Positions 32,687 through 40,561 of a stretch of DNA of 64,000 nt are shown piece by piece. A model generated the notes under the pieces. That model was not told the origin of the DNA. It worked only from the letters and a program-made list of their open reading frames with translations, and did no database searches. Where the stretch lies: NCBI GenBank assembly GCA_016191465.1, contig JACPOP010000008.1, positions 131,878 to 195,877 on the forward strand, given 5' to 3'. The position numbers were made by a program, and so were the translations under genes. The first letter of the stretch is position 1. Every line of letters starts with the position of its first letter. The stretch comes from Chloroflexota bacterium (GTDB taxonomy: Bacteria > Chloroflexota > UBA6077 > CF-72).

Positions 32687-32904
32687 GGCCGGCCGAAGCC
32701 GGCCAGGTGCGCATCGGCGTGCTCTGCGAACAATGGGTCGTCGCTGACGAAGATCCCAATGGTGGGGCGCGGCGGAGTCTGATGAGCGATCGCCAGGCGA
32801 ACGCCTTCACGGATCAAGTCGGCTTCACTGCATCCCCTTTCGCTGGCGGCCCGTTCGAGTTCGGCCTTGAGGGCATGAGGCAGGTACACCGTTGTCTTCA
32901 CCAT
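32683..32904 (-). CDS. vapB: Ribbon-helix-helix antitoxin (VapB type)
   Basis: 73 residues: an N-terminal ribbon-helix-helix unit (MVKTTVYLPHALKAELERAA, then SEADLIREGVRLAI) that would bind its own operator, and a C-terminal tail for toxin neutralisation. TAAGG precedes the start. A short inverted repeat around ACATCATGCCATATGT just upstream could be the autoregulatory operator. The remaining 197 bp upstream (to 33101) hold nothing else I can identify. Confidence 0.9.
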   Translation of the reverse strand: MVKTTVYLPHALKAELERAASERGCSEADLIREGVRLAIAHQTPPRPTIGIFVSDDPLFAEHADAHLAGFGRP

Positions 32905-33101
32905 CGCCTTACATCATGCCATATGTGGGAGACCCAGGACTCCCCGTGGGTGTGCGGCGTAGTGTTGCGCGTGCTGCGATTGAGGTCGCGGTGCCTCTCG
33001 GACGCACCGTGACAGGTGGTGCATGCGGAACATTTTGGGCGGCTAGGCAAAGGTACGCCGCACACCCCTCCCCGGCACCCTCCAGCGTCGCGGGCGTTCG
33101 C

Positions 33102-33452
33102 TCAGAAGAGCGTGGTCTGCTCCAGGTCCTCGGCGGGGATGGTCATCAGGTTGATCCGTTCCTCTTCGGGCGCGGGCTCAGGGGCCGCTCCCTCGTCCTC
33201 GCCCGCGGGCTTGCGCTGGCGCGGCTCGTACGGGCCGATCTCGTTCGGGTACAGCAGAGCGCCGTTTGGGTCCAGGGCCAGGCCCTTGTTCGCCGCCCAC
33301 CGGGGCCACTCGACGCAGGTCTTCGCATGCTCCCGGCGCCAGTCGATCAGCCGTCCGCCGAGTGCGTGCTCGCTCGAGGCGGTGAAGCCGACCGCCCCGC
33401 ACAGGCGGCAGTGGGCCGAGATCTCGGTGAAGGGATAGCGCAAGCGGCTCAC
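33102..33452 (-). CDS. Small protein with CCHC-type zinc site
   Basis: 116 residues from GTG 33452. The N-terminal half has a probable metal site, HCRLCGAVGFTASSEHALGG followed by REHAKTC (C-x2-C and H-x3-C), and the C-terminus is acidic and ends EDLEQTTLF. The track's start at 33473 runs into the heptamer repeat and adds 7 residues that come from it. I do not recognise a family. A nucleic-acid-related role is possible from the zinc site but unproven. Confidence 0.6.
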   Translation of the reverse strand: MSRLRYPFTEISAHCRLCGAVGFTASSEHALGGRLIDWRREHAKTCVEWPRWAANKGLALDPNGALLYPNEIGPYEPRQRKPAGEDEGAAPEPAPEEERINLMTIPAEDLEQTTLF

Positions 33453-33459
33453 GGACGGA

Positions 33460-33517
33460 GTTCCAAGTTTCAAGTTTCAAGTTGCGAGTTTCAAGTTGCG
33501 AGTTTGGAGTTTGGAGC
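33460..33517 (+). repeat. Heptamer repeat array (TTCCAAG/TTTCAAG type)
   Basis: Tandem 7-bp units such as TTTCAAG and TTGCGAG, about eight copies. With the array at 33611-33654, which is in the opposite orientation, it forms an inverted pair about 95 bp apart; both are flanked by GGACGGAG. The core between them has no gene. Confidence 0.8.
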
Positions 33518-33610
33518 TTTCGGTTCGTGGCGTCCAGTCACGGGCAGTCCGCGATCCGGCAATCCGCACTCTCGCCGTCCTGGTCCTGCCAACGCGAAGA
33601 CACCCACACC

Positions 33611-33654
33611 TTGGAACTTGGAAATCGCAACTTGAAACTTGGAACTTGAAGCTC
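33611..33654 (-). repeat. Heptamer repeat array, inverted partner
   Basis: Units ttggaac/ttgaaac on the plus strand, the reverse complement of the array at 33460-33517. Lies about 145 bp upstream of groES. Confidence 0.8.
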
Positions 33655-33798
33655 CGTCCACCTCTAACGCTTCTCTAACGCCCGCTCCAACGCTCCTCTT
33701 ACAGCCCATTGACGACCCTCTCAGTCGGCTCGTGCAGCGCGGATGATCGATTGGCTCGATCGCGCGGCACCACCACGTTTGAAGGAGGACCAGCCTCT

Positions 33799-34101
33799 AT
33801 GGCTACAACGCTCAAGCCCCTGGGAGATCGCGTCGTCGTGAAGCCCAAGGCCAAAGAAGACATCACCAAGAGTGGCATCGTGCTGCCGGATACGGCCAGC
33901 GAGAAGCCGCAAGAAGGCACCGTCCTGGCGGTCGGCCCCGGCCGCATCATGGACAACGGGAAGCGCGTGGACCTCGAGGTCAAGACCGGCGACACGGTGC
34001 TCTTCGCCAAGTATGCCGGCACGGAAGTCAAGATCGACGGCGACGAGCTGCTGGTGGTGCGCGAGAGCGACCTGCTGGCGATCGTCGGCAACGGCAAGTA
34101 G
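33799..34101 (+). CDS. groES: Co-chaperonin GroES
   Basis: 10-kDa lid of the GroEL chaperonin, 100 residues. Motifs [17 protein letters not shown], the mobile loop [11 protein letters not shown], and the C-terminal [17 protein letters not shown] are canonical. ATG 33799 has GAAGGAGG upstream; the track's 33709 start is rejected. Coupled to groEL 42 bp downstream. No CIRCE element (TTAGCACTC-N9-GAGTGCTAA) or HspR site is visible upstream, so the usual HrcA control is not evident. Confidence 0.98.
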   Translation: MATTLKPLGDRVVVKPKAKEDITKSGIVLPDTASEKPQEGTVLAVGPGRIMDNGKRVDLEVKTGDTVLFAKYAGTEVKIDGDELLVVRESDLLAIVGNGK

Positions 34102-34143
34102 CGCGCACCGCGCTCGCAAATCTCGGAGGAAGCACTAACTCAC

Positions 34144-35769
34144 ATGGCTGCTAAAGAACTGGTATTTGACGTCGACGCACGTCGCCAGCTGAAGCTGGGT
34201 ATTGACGCGCTGGCGAACGCCGTCAAGGTAACCCTCGGCCCCCGCGGCCGGAACGTCGCCATCGACAAGAAGTGGGGCGCCCCGACCGTTACGCACGACG
34301 GCGTGACCGTGGCGAAAGAGATCGAGCTCGAGAACCACTTCCAGAACATGGGCGCGCAGATGCTCAAGCAGGCCGCGACCAAGACCAATGACGTTGCCGG
34401 CGACGGCACCACCACGTCCACGGTTCTTGCCCAGGCAATCGTGACCGAGGGTCTGCGGAACCTCGCGGCGGGCGCCAACCCGATGCTGATGAAGCGCGGC
34501 ATTGACGCGGCAACTGCCGCCGTGGCCGAGGAGATCAAGCGCATCGCCACGCCCGTGAACGGCCAGCAGGACATTGAGCACATCGCCACCGTCTCCGGTG
34601 GCGACGAGGAAATCGGCCAGTTGCTCGCCCAGGCGATGGAGAAGGTCGGCAAGGACGGCGTTATCACGGTCGAAGAGGGCAAGGGCCTGAAGCTAGAGGT
34701 GGAATACACCGATGGCATGCAGTTCGACCGCGGCTACATCTCGGCCTACTTCATCACCGACTCGAACCGCATGGAAGCCGCCATCGACGAGCCGTACCTG
34801 CTCATCACGGACAAGAAGATCAGCGCCATTTCGGACATCGTGCCGTTGCTGGAGAAGCTGGTCCAGACGGGCCGTAAGGAGCTGGTGATTATCGCCGAGG
34901 ACATCGACGGCGAGGCGCTGTCGACCCTGGTGGTGAACAAGCTGCGCGGCATTCTGAACGTGCTCGCCGTCAAGGCCCCTGGCTTCGGCGACCGGCGCAA
35001 GGAGATGCTCCGCGACATCGCCACCCTGACCGGCGGCACGGTCATCTCGGAAGAAGTCGGGAAGAAACTTGACCAGACCGGTTTGACCGACCTGGGCCGC
35101 GCCCGCCGGGTCGTGTGCACCAAGGACGACACGACGATCGTGGATGGCGCGGGCGAAGCGTCCGACATTCAGGGCCGTATCAAGCAGATCAAGGCGCAGA
35201 TCGAGGAAACCACCTCGGACTACGACCGTGAGAAGCTGCAGGAGCGGCTGGCGAAGCTGTCTGGCGGCGTTGCCGTCTTCAAGGTTGGCGCGGCCACCGA
35301 GGTCGAGCTGAAAGAGAAGAAGGCGCGCGTCGAGGACGCGCTGCACGCCACGCGCGCGGCCGTCGAAGAGGGCGTGGTGCCGGGCGGTGGAACTGCCCTG
35401 CTGCGCGCGGCATCCGTGCTGGACAACCTGAAGCTCGAAGGCGACCAGAAGCTGGGCGTTGCCATGCTGCGGCGCGCACTCGAAGAGCCGGTTCGCCAGC
35501 TCGTCCGCAACGCGGGCCTTGAGGGCAGCGTGGTGGTCGAGGAGCTGCGTCGGAGCAAGGACAAGAAGAACTGGGGCTTCGACGTTGTGGCCGAGAAGTA
35601 CGTGGATCTCCTGGCGGCGGGCATCATTGATCCCGCCAAGGTCACCCGCACGGCGCTGGAGAATGCTGCCAGCGTGGCAGGGATGATCATCACCACGGAG
35701 GCCTTGATCTCGGACGCCCCTGAGAAAAAGGCTCCCTCCGCGGCTCCGAGCCCGGACATGTACGACTAA
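34144..35769 (+). CDS. groEL: Chaperonin GroEL
   Basis: 60-kDa chaperonin, 541 residues. The ATP-site motif [25 protein letters not shown]-like [20 protein letters not shown], and apical-domain stretches are all present. The C-terminus ends [11 protein letters not shown] rather than the Gly-Gly-Met repeats of E. coli, which is common in this part of the tree. GGAGGAA precedes ATG 34144. A strong terminator follows. Single groESL operon here. Confidence 0.98.
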   Translation: MAAKELVFDVDARRQLKLGIDALANAVKVTLGPRGRNVAIDKKWGAPTVTHDGVTVAKEIELENHFQNMGAQMLKQAATKTNDVAGDGTTTSTVLAQAIVTEGLRNLAAGANPMLMKRGIDAATAAVAEEIKRIATPVNGQQDIEHIATVSGGDEEIGQLLAQAMEKVGKDGVITVEEGKGLKLEVEYTDGMQFDRGYISAYFITDSNRMEAAIDEPYLLITDKKISAISDIVPLLEKLVQTGRKELVIIAEDIDGEALSTLVVNKLRGILNVLAVKAPGFGDRRKEMLRDIATLTGGTVISEEVGKKLDQTGLTDLGRARRVVCTKDDTTIVDGAGEASDIQGRIKQIKAQIEETTSDYDREKLQERLAKLSGGVAVFKVGAATEVELKEKKARVEDALHATRAAVEEGVVPGGGTALLRAASVLDNLKLEGDQKLGVAMLRRALEEPVRQLVRNAGLEGSVVVEELRRSKDKKNWGFDVVAEKYVDLLAAGIIDPAKVTRTALENAASVAGMIITTEALISDAPEKKAPSAAPSPDMYD

Positions 35770-35801
35770 AAGTTCACGGTCCGAGATTCGTCTCGAACGC
35801 A

Positions 35802-35841
35802 CGAAGGGCGGGCTCTTGCGAGCCCGCCCTTCGTTGTTTTT
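35802..35841 (+). terminator. Rho-independent terminator of groESL
   Basis: A perfect 14-bp stem (cgaagggcgggctc), TTGC loop, followed by TTGTTTTT; the best-formed intrinsic terminator in the window. Confidence 0.95.
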
Positions 35842-35880
35842 GCTAATGGGCGCGCTGCGTATGGGGGTACCGGATCTCGC

Positions 35881-36864
35881 CTATGGGGCTGGTGTTGCAG
35901 CAGGGCTCCCGCTAGGGGCCAGCGTGGTGCTCGGTTCCGCCAAGGGAGTTGCACGAGGGGCGGGCGTGACGCTGGGGCTGGCCGCCACGGTGGCGGTGGG
36001 CGTGGTCGTCACCGTGACGGTGGGAGCCGTTGCCGCGGGGGCAGGAGCTCGGCCATCCTTCTCGCGGTTGTCGTCCCGCCGCTCGTCCCAGCTTTCCTGT
36101 GCATACTGGAGGAGCTCCTGGAACTGGCCCATGACGCGGTTCAGCCGCGCTTCGGCTTCCTTCGGGTCGATCTCATTGACATCTTTAATGCGCTCAAAGG
36201 TATCGAGCTCTTTGTTCATCTCGCGCACCAGGCCGCGGACGTTCTCGGGCGGGTTGGCGTCGTCGTCCACAGGGATCACGTACTGGATCGCACGCGCAAC
36301 GGTCACACAGCGGGTGCAGTTGGTGTTCAGCGCCACCGCCCGGTTCTGGGGGACGATGCGCGAAGCGCCGCGTCGATAGACGACGATCTGCGCGGCCACG
36401 GCGATCGACTGGCAGTCGGTGCAGCTACTCTCCGCCTCGGCGACGTTTTGACTGGTGACCTCCTCGCCTCGAACCGCGGTGAAATCCACATTTCCGCGCG
36501 CCCGGAAGCGGCCGTCCTGCTTATTCGAAACCTGGACCACGTTGTTCCCCTTGCCGCTCGGGACGCGCGCAATGTCAAACTGCTGGGCAACTGGCGTAGC
36601 GGCGCCCGCTCCAGCAGCGGGGCTCGGGCCGGCCGCGCCGGGACCAGCCGCCGGACCTGGTGAAGGCGACGCTCCAACCCCGGGCGGATTCCCCGCCACG
36701 GGCGAGCCGACTGGCGACGCCGAGGCCGGTCTGTTCCCTGGGCCCGCGGCCGTGGGTGTGGACGTGGCACCAGGCGCCGGCGTGCAGGCGCCGAGTACAA
36801 GGGCCACCCCCGCGAACAGCCCTGCTGCCAGGATGGCGCGCGGTACACGGGCAAAGGTGAACAT
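35881..36864 (-). CDS. Lipoprotein with two CxxC motifs, linked to the M50/peptide cassette
   Basis: 327 residues. The signal peptide ends in a lipobox (VALVLGAC, Cys27), so it is anchored outside the membrane. A 65-residue Pro/Ala/Gly linker leads to a conserved domain with SSCTDCQSIAVAAQIVVYRR and, 40 residues on, NTNCTRCVTVARAIQYVIPV, two related halves each with one CxxC, followed by a charged helix and a Pro/Thr-rich tail. The CxxC pairs could form disulfides or bind metal. Proteins with this SxCTxCxxxAxxxQ(I/V) pattern occur beside M50 proteases in actinobacteria, from memory. It starts 20 bp after the protease stop, the last gene of the cassette. Function not known. Confidence 0.8.
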   Translation of the reverse strand: MFTFARVPRAILAAGLFAGVALVLGACTPAPGATSTPTAAGPGNRPASASPVGSPVAGNPPGVGASPSPGPAAGPGAAGPSPAAGAGAATPVAQQFDIARVPSGKGNNVVQVSNKQDGRFRARGNVDFTAVRGEEVTSQNVAEAESSCTDCQSIAVAAQIVVYRRGASRIVPQNRAVALNTNCTRCVTVARAIQYVIPVDDDANPPENVRGLVREMNKELDTFERIKDVNEIDPKEAEARLNRVMGQFQELLQYAQESWDERRDDNREKDGRAPAPAATAPTVTVTTTPTATVAASPSVTPAPRATPLAEPSTTLAPSGSPAATPAP

Positions 36865-36884
36865 GGCATTCCTCCAGTGTTCGC

Positions 36885-38960
36885 TTACCGAACAGGGGTC
36901 GGTGATGGTGATGGTGATGGTGATGGACGGGGCGTCCGGGTGGGACCGGCCGTAGCGGTAGCCGTCGGGGGCGGCGTCCCTGCCGTAGGCGTCGCGGTCA
37001 ACGCGGGAGAGGTGGCAGGCACCGGCCCGGACGGCTGATCTGTCGGACCGGCGGTCGCGTCCGTAGCGGGTGGGCTGGTCGGTGCCGGAGCCGGAGCCCG
37101 AGCGGGCGCACTCGCCAGCGTTGGCCGCGGTGTTGGCGGCGCGGTGGGCGCGACCACGGGTGCTGGTGCCGGTGCCGGTGCCGGTGCGCCGCCGACGGTG
37201 GCGGTTGGCCCACCGCTGCCCGGCGTCGGCGTCGCCGGCGGTGGAGTCGGCGTGCTGGTGCCGGTCCCGTTGCTTGTACCGGCCGTCTCCGCGGCGACGG
37301 CCACCGGGGCGGCCGTCGCGATCCCGGGCGGCTCCGCGGTCGGAGATGTGCGTTCCGCGCCCGGGTTCGCCTGAGGCGTCGCTGTCGAGACCGGCGGGAG
37401 CGGATCACGGCCCGGCGCAACGCCAAACACCTCGCCCACGGTGCCGCGTTCCTCCGGCTGGAGTGGAACGTACTTGCGGTTCGCATTGACCGTCCCCTGA
37501 CCCGCGCCCGACGGCGGGTTCTGTGCTGCCCGAGGGTCCGGCGCCCAGGCGTAGGCGAGCCCGCCCAGCACCACGGCAAGCCCCGCCCCGGCCACCACGC
37601 GACGTCCGGTGGATGGCTGGCTCCAGTGCCAGAGGCCCACGAGGATGCGTTTCCCGAAGCGATACAGCGACAGCAGGATCGCCAGGCTGGGCAATGCCAG
37701 ACCCAGCAATTGGCCCAGACCGAGCACCGCCTCGCCGACGTTCCCAGAAGCCAGCCCGCGCGTCAGACTGGCCCCCTGCTGGCTGCCGGAGTCCCACGCG
37801 GTCGCCAGGACGCGCGGCGCGCCCCGCAGCATGGTCAGGATGCCCAGGGCCAGCAGCGGCACGGTGACGAGCGCGTACAGGCTGAAGACCGCTTTGCCCC
37901 ACCACTTCAGCTCGGGGAGCGCCGGCGCCGGCGCTTCATCTTTGCCAGGCCGGAGCCGCTTCGCCACAGCGGCGATGCGTGAAAAGAAATCCGGCACGCC
38001 AGTCAGGTCCGCCAGGATCCAGTAGCCATCCAGGCGCACGAACGGCATCAATTGGCGGATCACGTCCAGGTTCAGCAGGCCCACCACCAGCAGGAGAGGC
38101 TCCCAGCGGGTAGCGGCGTACACGCCCATCGCGGCGAGCGCAACCAGCAGGTGGAAATAGATGCCGCCGAGATCGGTCCGCACCCGGGCCCAGCGCCCCA
38201 GACGGTAATTGTCGGAGACGTCGGTGAAGAATGCCGGGTAGACGATGTAGAAGCCGACGCCCATGGAGCGGGCCCGGCCGCCGCCATAGCGCAGCCCGGC
38301 CGCGTGGCCGAGCTCGTGGAAGCCCGCCGCCAGCGCGGTGACGGCAATCATCGCCAGCAGCACGCCCGGCACGTACAGCGCCTCGCGCAGGCTGGAAGCA
38401 ACCCCGTGGATAGCGTACAGCCACACTTCCCCAGCCATGGCCGCGAGGGTGGCTACCACCAGGACTGGTGGCCAGAACAGGATCTTGACGATGCGGATCA
38501 ACGGGTCAAGAGTCTTTCCGTCGATGAGCCGGGTCCGCATCTGGATCTGCAGCATCGAGCGGCTTCCACCCGCTCCGCCGAGCACGCGGCCCTGCGCATC
38601 CGGCACCAGGCCGCGTTGCAGAAGCTGCGTCAGGACCAACTGGCGGACGTTGTCGTCCGTGACGGAACGGCCGGTAGCTTCCGAGACGGACTCGGCAATC
38701 GCGGCGTAGTCGCGCTGGCCATCCATTGCCCCGGCAATGCGATACAGCAGCTCGGTGACCTGGATGTACCCCTCGCCGTTCCGATCCAGCAGCCACGGCG
38801 GGTCGACAAAGGCGCTTTCGCGCATTTGCCCGGCCAGGCGAACGCCCTCGGCAATGCGAGGGCGTTCCGGCAGCGCGGCGGGTATGGAAGCCGTTGGGGC
38901 GGCGCCGAACGGCGCCGCCCCAACGGCGGCTGAGCGCGTGGCCCGGGGCCTAACTGCCAC
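36885..38960 (-). CDS. M50-family membrane metalloprotease with PqqD/RRE-like N-terminus
   Basis: Intramembrane zinc protease, 691 residues from GTG 38960. The first ~120 residues (RPRIAEGVRLAGQM, YIQVTELLYRIAGAMDGQRD, VTDDNVRQLVLTQLLQRGLV) look like the peptide-recognition winged helix found in RiPP proteins. A multi-TM core follows, with the zinc motif GFHELGHAAG near residue 215 and the third ligand in FVRLDGYWILAD. The last ~220 residues are Pro/Ala/Thr-rich and end in a Ser-Pro repeat encoded by (GGTGAT)n. The start is uncertain: ATG 38825 is the next in-frame ATG, but conserved residues appear to lie before it; GTG 38960 overlaps the preceding peptide stop. The track start at 39065 lies inside the peptide gene. 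Probably matures or exports the adjacent peptides. Confidence 0.85.
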   Translation of the reverse strand: MAVRPRATRSAAVGAAPFGAAPTASIPAALPERPRIAEGVRLAGQMRESAFVDPPWLLDRNGEGYIQVTELLYRIAGAMDGQRDYAAIAESVSEATGRSVTDDNVRQLVLTQLLQRGLVPDAQGRVLGGAGGSRSMLQIQMRTRLIDGKTLDPLIRIVKILFWPPVLVVATLAAMAGEVWLYAIHGVASSLREALYVPGVLLAMIAVTALAAGFHELGHAAGLRYGGGRARSMGVGFYIVYPAFFTDVSDNYRLGRWARVRTDLGGIYFHLLVALAAMGVYAATRWEPLLLVVGLLNLDVIRQLMPFVRLDGYWILADLTGVPDFFSRIAAVAKRLRPGKDEAPAPALPELKWWGKAVFSLYALVTVPLLALGILTMLRGAPRVLATAWDSGSQQGASLTRGLASGNVGEAVLGLGQLLGLALPSLAILLSLYRFGKRILVGLWHWSQPSTGRRVVAGAGLAVVLGGLAYAWAPDPRAAQNPPSGAGQGTVNANRKYVPLQPEERGTVGEVFGVAPGRDPLPPVSTATPQANPGAERTSPTAEPPGIATAAPVAVAAETAGTSNGTGTSTPTPPPATPTPGSGGPTATVGGAPAPAPAPAPVVAPTAPPTPRPTLASAPARAPAPAPTSPPATDATAGPTDQPSGPVPATSPALTATPTAGTPPPTATATAGPTRTPRPSPSPSPSPTPVR
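38890..38927 (-). terminator. Perfect stem-loop between peptide A and the protease
   Basis: A 17-bp perfect stem (gccgttggggcggcgcc) with a 4-nt loop, 23 bp after the stop of the peptide A gene. It resembles the other stem-loop terminators of this genome. If the protease starts at GTG 38960 it lies inside that coding region, otherwise in the leader. It may attenuate transcription so that peptides are made in excess of the protease. Confidence 0.7.
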
Positions 38961-39285
38961 CCTGAGCGATGGTCGATGCCTGGTCCGAGGTCGCGGTCGC
39001 CGTGCCGTTGAGCGTCTGCTCGATGAGCGACGTCTGCGGGGCCGTGGCAATAGACGTGGAGCCAACCGACAGCACGTTGGCGCTCACCGCCGCGTCAATC
39101 GGGGCGGCGACGTTGGCGTTGGCTGCCACGGCGGCATTGACCGGTGCGGCTAAGTCCAGCGCCAGGTTCAGGTCGGCATTGACGTCCAGGAGCGACATGG
39201 CTTCACGATCGGGAAGATCGGATGCCTGTTCGGCCTCAAGCTCTTGCGGGCTCATGCCCCGTTGCTGGGGTTCAGGATTCGACAT
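38950..39285 (-). CDS. Short Ala/Asn-rich peptide A with LPDREAMS leader
   Basis: 111 residues, no cysteine, no signal peptide or membrane helix. The N-terminal part has LEAEQASDLPDREAMSLLD, shared with the next two peptides; the rest is rich in Ala, Asn, Ser, Thr and Val and shows an internal near-repeat (APVNAAVAANANV, then APIDAAVSANVLSVGS). ATG 39285 has AAGGAG 10 nt upstream. It ends just before the protease gene, with a strong stem-loop between. Likely a precursor or structural peptide acted on by the protease; the cleavage site is not known. Confidence 0.85.
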   Translation of the reverse strand: MSNPEPQQRGMSPQELEAEQASDLPDREAMSLLDVNADLNLALDLAAPVNAAVAANANVAAPIDAAVSANVLSVGSTSIATAPQTSLIEQTLNGTATATSDQASTIAQGGS

Positions 39286-39345
39286 CGAAAAGTGGCTCCT
39301 TACTGGGATAGGCGAGTAGGCGGTTGGACCGTGCCACGGGCACGG

Positions 39346-39636
39346 TCAGGGGGTGTTCGTCGAGGACTGATCCACAATCACTACCTGGCTGGCGGTGGCA
39401 TCGGCAACGGAATAGTTCGTGTTGACGTTTGATGCCAGGGCCTCGTTGATCGGCATGGCGAAGTTGGCGATGGGGAACGCCAGGCCGACGTCGATCATTG
39501 ACATTGCCTCGCGGTCCGGCAGGTCCGTGGTCTGCTCCGCCCCGATCTCCTCGGGGCTAAGGCCCACGTGCTCGGACGGGGGGGCCGATTCCGGCTCGCG
39601 CTCGCGCTCCGGCTGCTGTTCGTCTGTCTCCCGCAT
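39346..39636 (-). CDS. Short peptide B with LPDREAMS leader
   Basis: 96 residues. An acidic N-terminus (MRETDEQQPEREREPESA) precedes IGAEQTTDLPDREAMSMIDV, then a shorter, less repetitive core (FPIANFAMPINEALASNVNT) ending SSTNTP. No cysteine. It has the best ribosome-binding site of the three, AGGAGGTG. Most divergent of the paralogues; the core shares only the PIxxAxxxN pattern. Confidence 0.83.
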   Translation of the reverse strand: MRETDEQQPEREREPESAPPSEHVGLSPEEIGAEQTTDLPDREAMSMIDVGLAFPIANFAMPINEALASNVNTNYSVADATASQVVIVDQSSTNTP

Positions 39637-39770
39637 GGGACACCTCCTGGTTCGAGCTCAGGCAGGAGCATGGGACTCATGTGGGCCACGTGCTGCTACC
39701 TGAACGTCGCTGAGAGGGGCGGCACGTCCGTCCGCCCCGCTGTTCCGGCTGTCGCGTCCGGGTTCGTTCG

Positions 39771-40133
39771 TTAGCTGCCCTGCGTGATGCCGGAGTCCTG
39801 CGTGCTGGTTGCCGCGGCGACGCCATCCAGCGATTGCAGGATGCCCGACTGCTGGGGTGCCGCGGCCGCGGACACGGAGCCGACTGAGAGCACGTTCGCG
39901 CTCACCGAGGCGTCAATCGGAACGCTGGCGTTGGCATTGGCCGCGACGGCCGCATCGATCGGCGCGGCACCATTGACCTGGGCGGTCAGGTTCGCGTCGA
40001 GGCTCAATAGTGATGCACCGTTGAGCAACGAGGCGGCGTCCAGCACCGACATCGCTTCCCTGTCGGGGAGATTCGAAGCCTGCTCCGCCTGCAGCTCGTC
40101 ACGGCTCAACCCTGGTTGTGTGTCTTCTGCCAC
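39771..40133 (-). CDS. Short Ala/Asn-rich peptide C with LPDREAMS leader
   Basis: 120 residues from GTG 40133, preceded by TAGGAGGG; the track's start at 40184 adds 17 unrelated residues. The shared leader is LQAEQASNLPDREAMSVLD, and the core has the same APIDAAVAANANASVPIDAS, VSANVLSVGS block as peptide A, ending DSGITQGS. No cysteine. First gene of the peptide-protease-lipoprotein cassette. Confidence 0.83.
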   Translation of the reverse strand: MAEDTQPGLSRDELQAEQASNLPDREAMSVLDAASLLNGASLLSLDANLTAQVNGAAPIDAAVAANANASVPIDASVSANVLSVGSVSAAAAPQQSGILQSLDGVAAATSTQDSGITQGS

Positions 40134-40221
40134 GTGTAGCCCTCCTACGGAGAAGACCGAACGGAGCATGAGGCATGCCACCACGCCGAGCCGTCCGCGC
40201 CCACATCCGATCGGGCGGCCT

Positions 40222-40267
40222 TAACGCACGTTGCCCGGCCTTCATATGAAGGCCGGGCAACGTGCGT
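40222..40267. terminator. 46-bp perfect palindrome
   Basis: Two 23-bp arms (aacgcacgttgcccggcctt, then cat|atg at the centre) with no mismatch, between peptide C and the upstream helical protein gene. It ends in GTTT on the plus side. Terminator is the simplest reading; it isolates the peptide cassette from upstream transcription. Confidence 0.75.
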
Positions 40268-40282
40268 TTGGTTCGCGTGCGC

Positions 40283-40561
40283 CTAGCGCGACGAAAGGTT
40301 GAGCGCTCGCTCGGCTTCGGCGAGCTCGCGGGCGGCGCGACGGTAGCGTTGCAGCGAATCCGGGGAGGGCTGCTCGTAGGCGATCCGGTCCGCCTCATCG
40401 CGCAGGAGGCGAAGGTCGCCAATCATGCGCTCGATCGCCTGGGGATCGTAGTGCCCGAGCAGACGCCGGGCGCCGGCGTCCAGGCGCGCCTCTTCCTCGG
40501 CGCGGTCCTGCTGCGGGCGTGGCTGTCGGAACGCCGGGCGACGCTGCTGTCGACGCGCCAC
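40283..40561 (-). CDS. Small helical basic protein, unknown
   Basis: 92 residues, Arg/Gln/Ala-rich, predicted helical, with no signal or membrane segment (RAEEEARLDAGARRLL, QRYRRAARELAEAERAL). GTG 40561 shares a base with the stop of the zinc-ribbon gene (TAGTG), so the two are translationally coupled. I do not recognise the family. Confidence 0.65.
   Translation of the reverse strand: MARRQQRRPAFRQPRPQQDRAEEEARLDAGARRLLGHYDPQAIERMIGDLRLLRDEADRIAYEQPSPDSLQRYRRAARELAEAERALNLSSR

Noticed and set aside
33460-33654. CRISPR array
   Set aside because: The repeats are 7 bp and contiguous, without unique spacers of 30-40 bp and without cas genes.
34693-35802. 369-residue minus-strand ORF antisense to groEL
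   Set aside because: A typical shadow of a strongly biased coding sequence; groEL is unmistakable on the plus strand.
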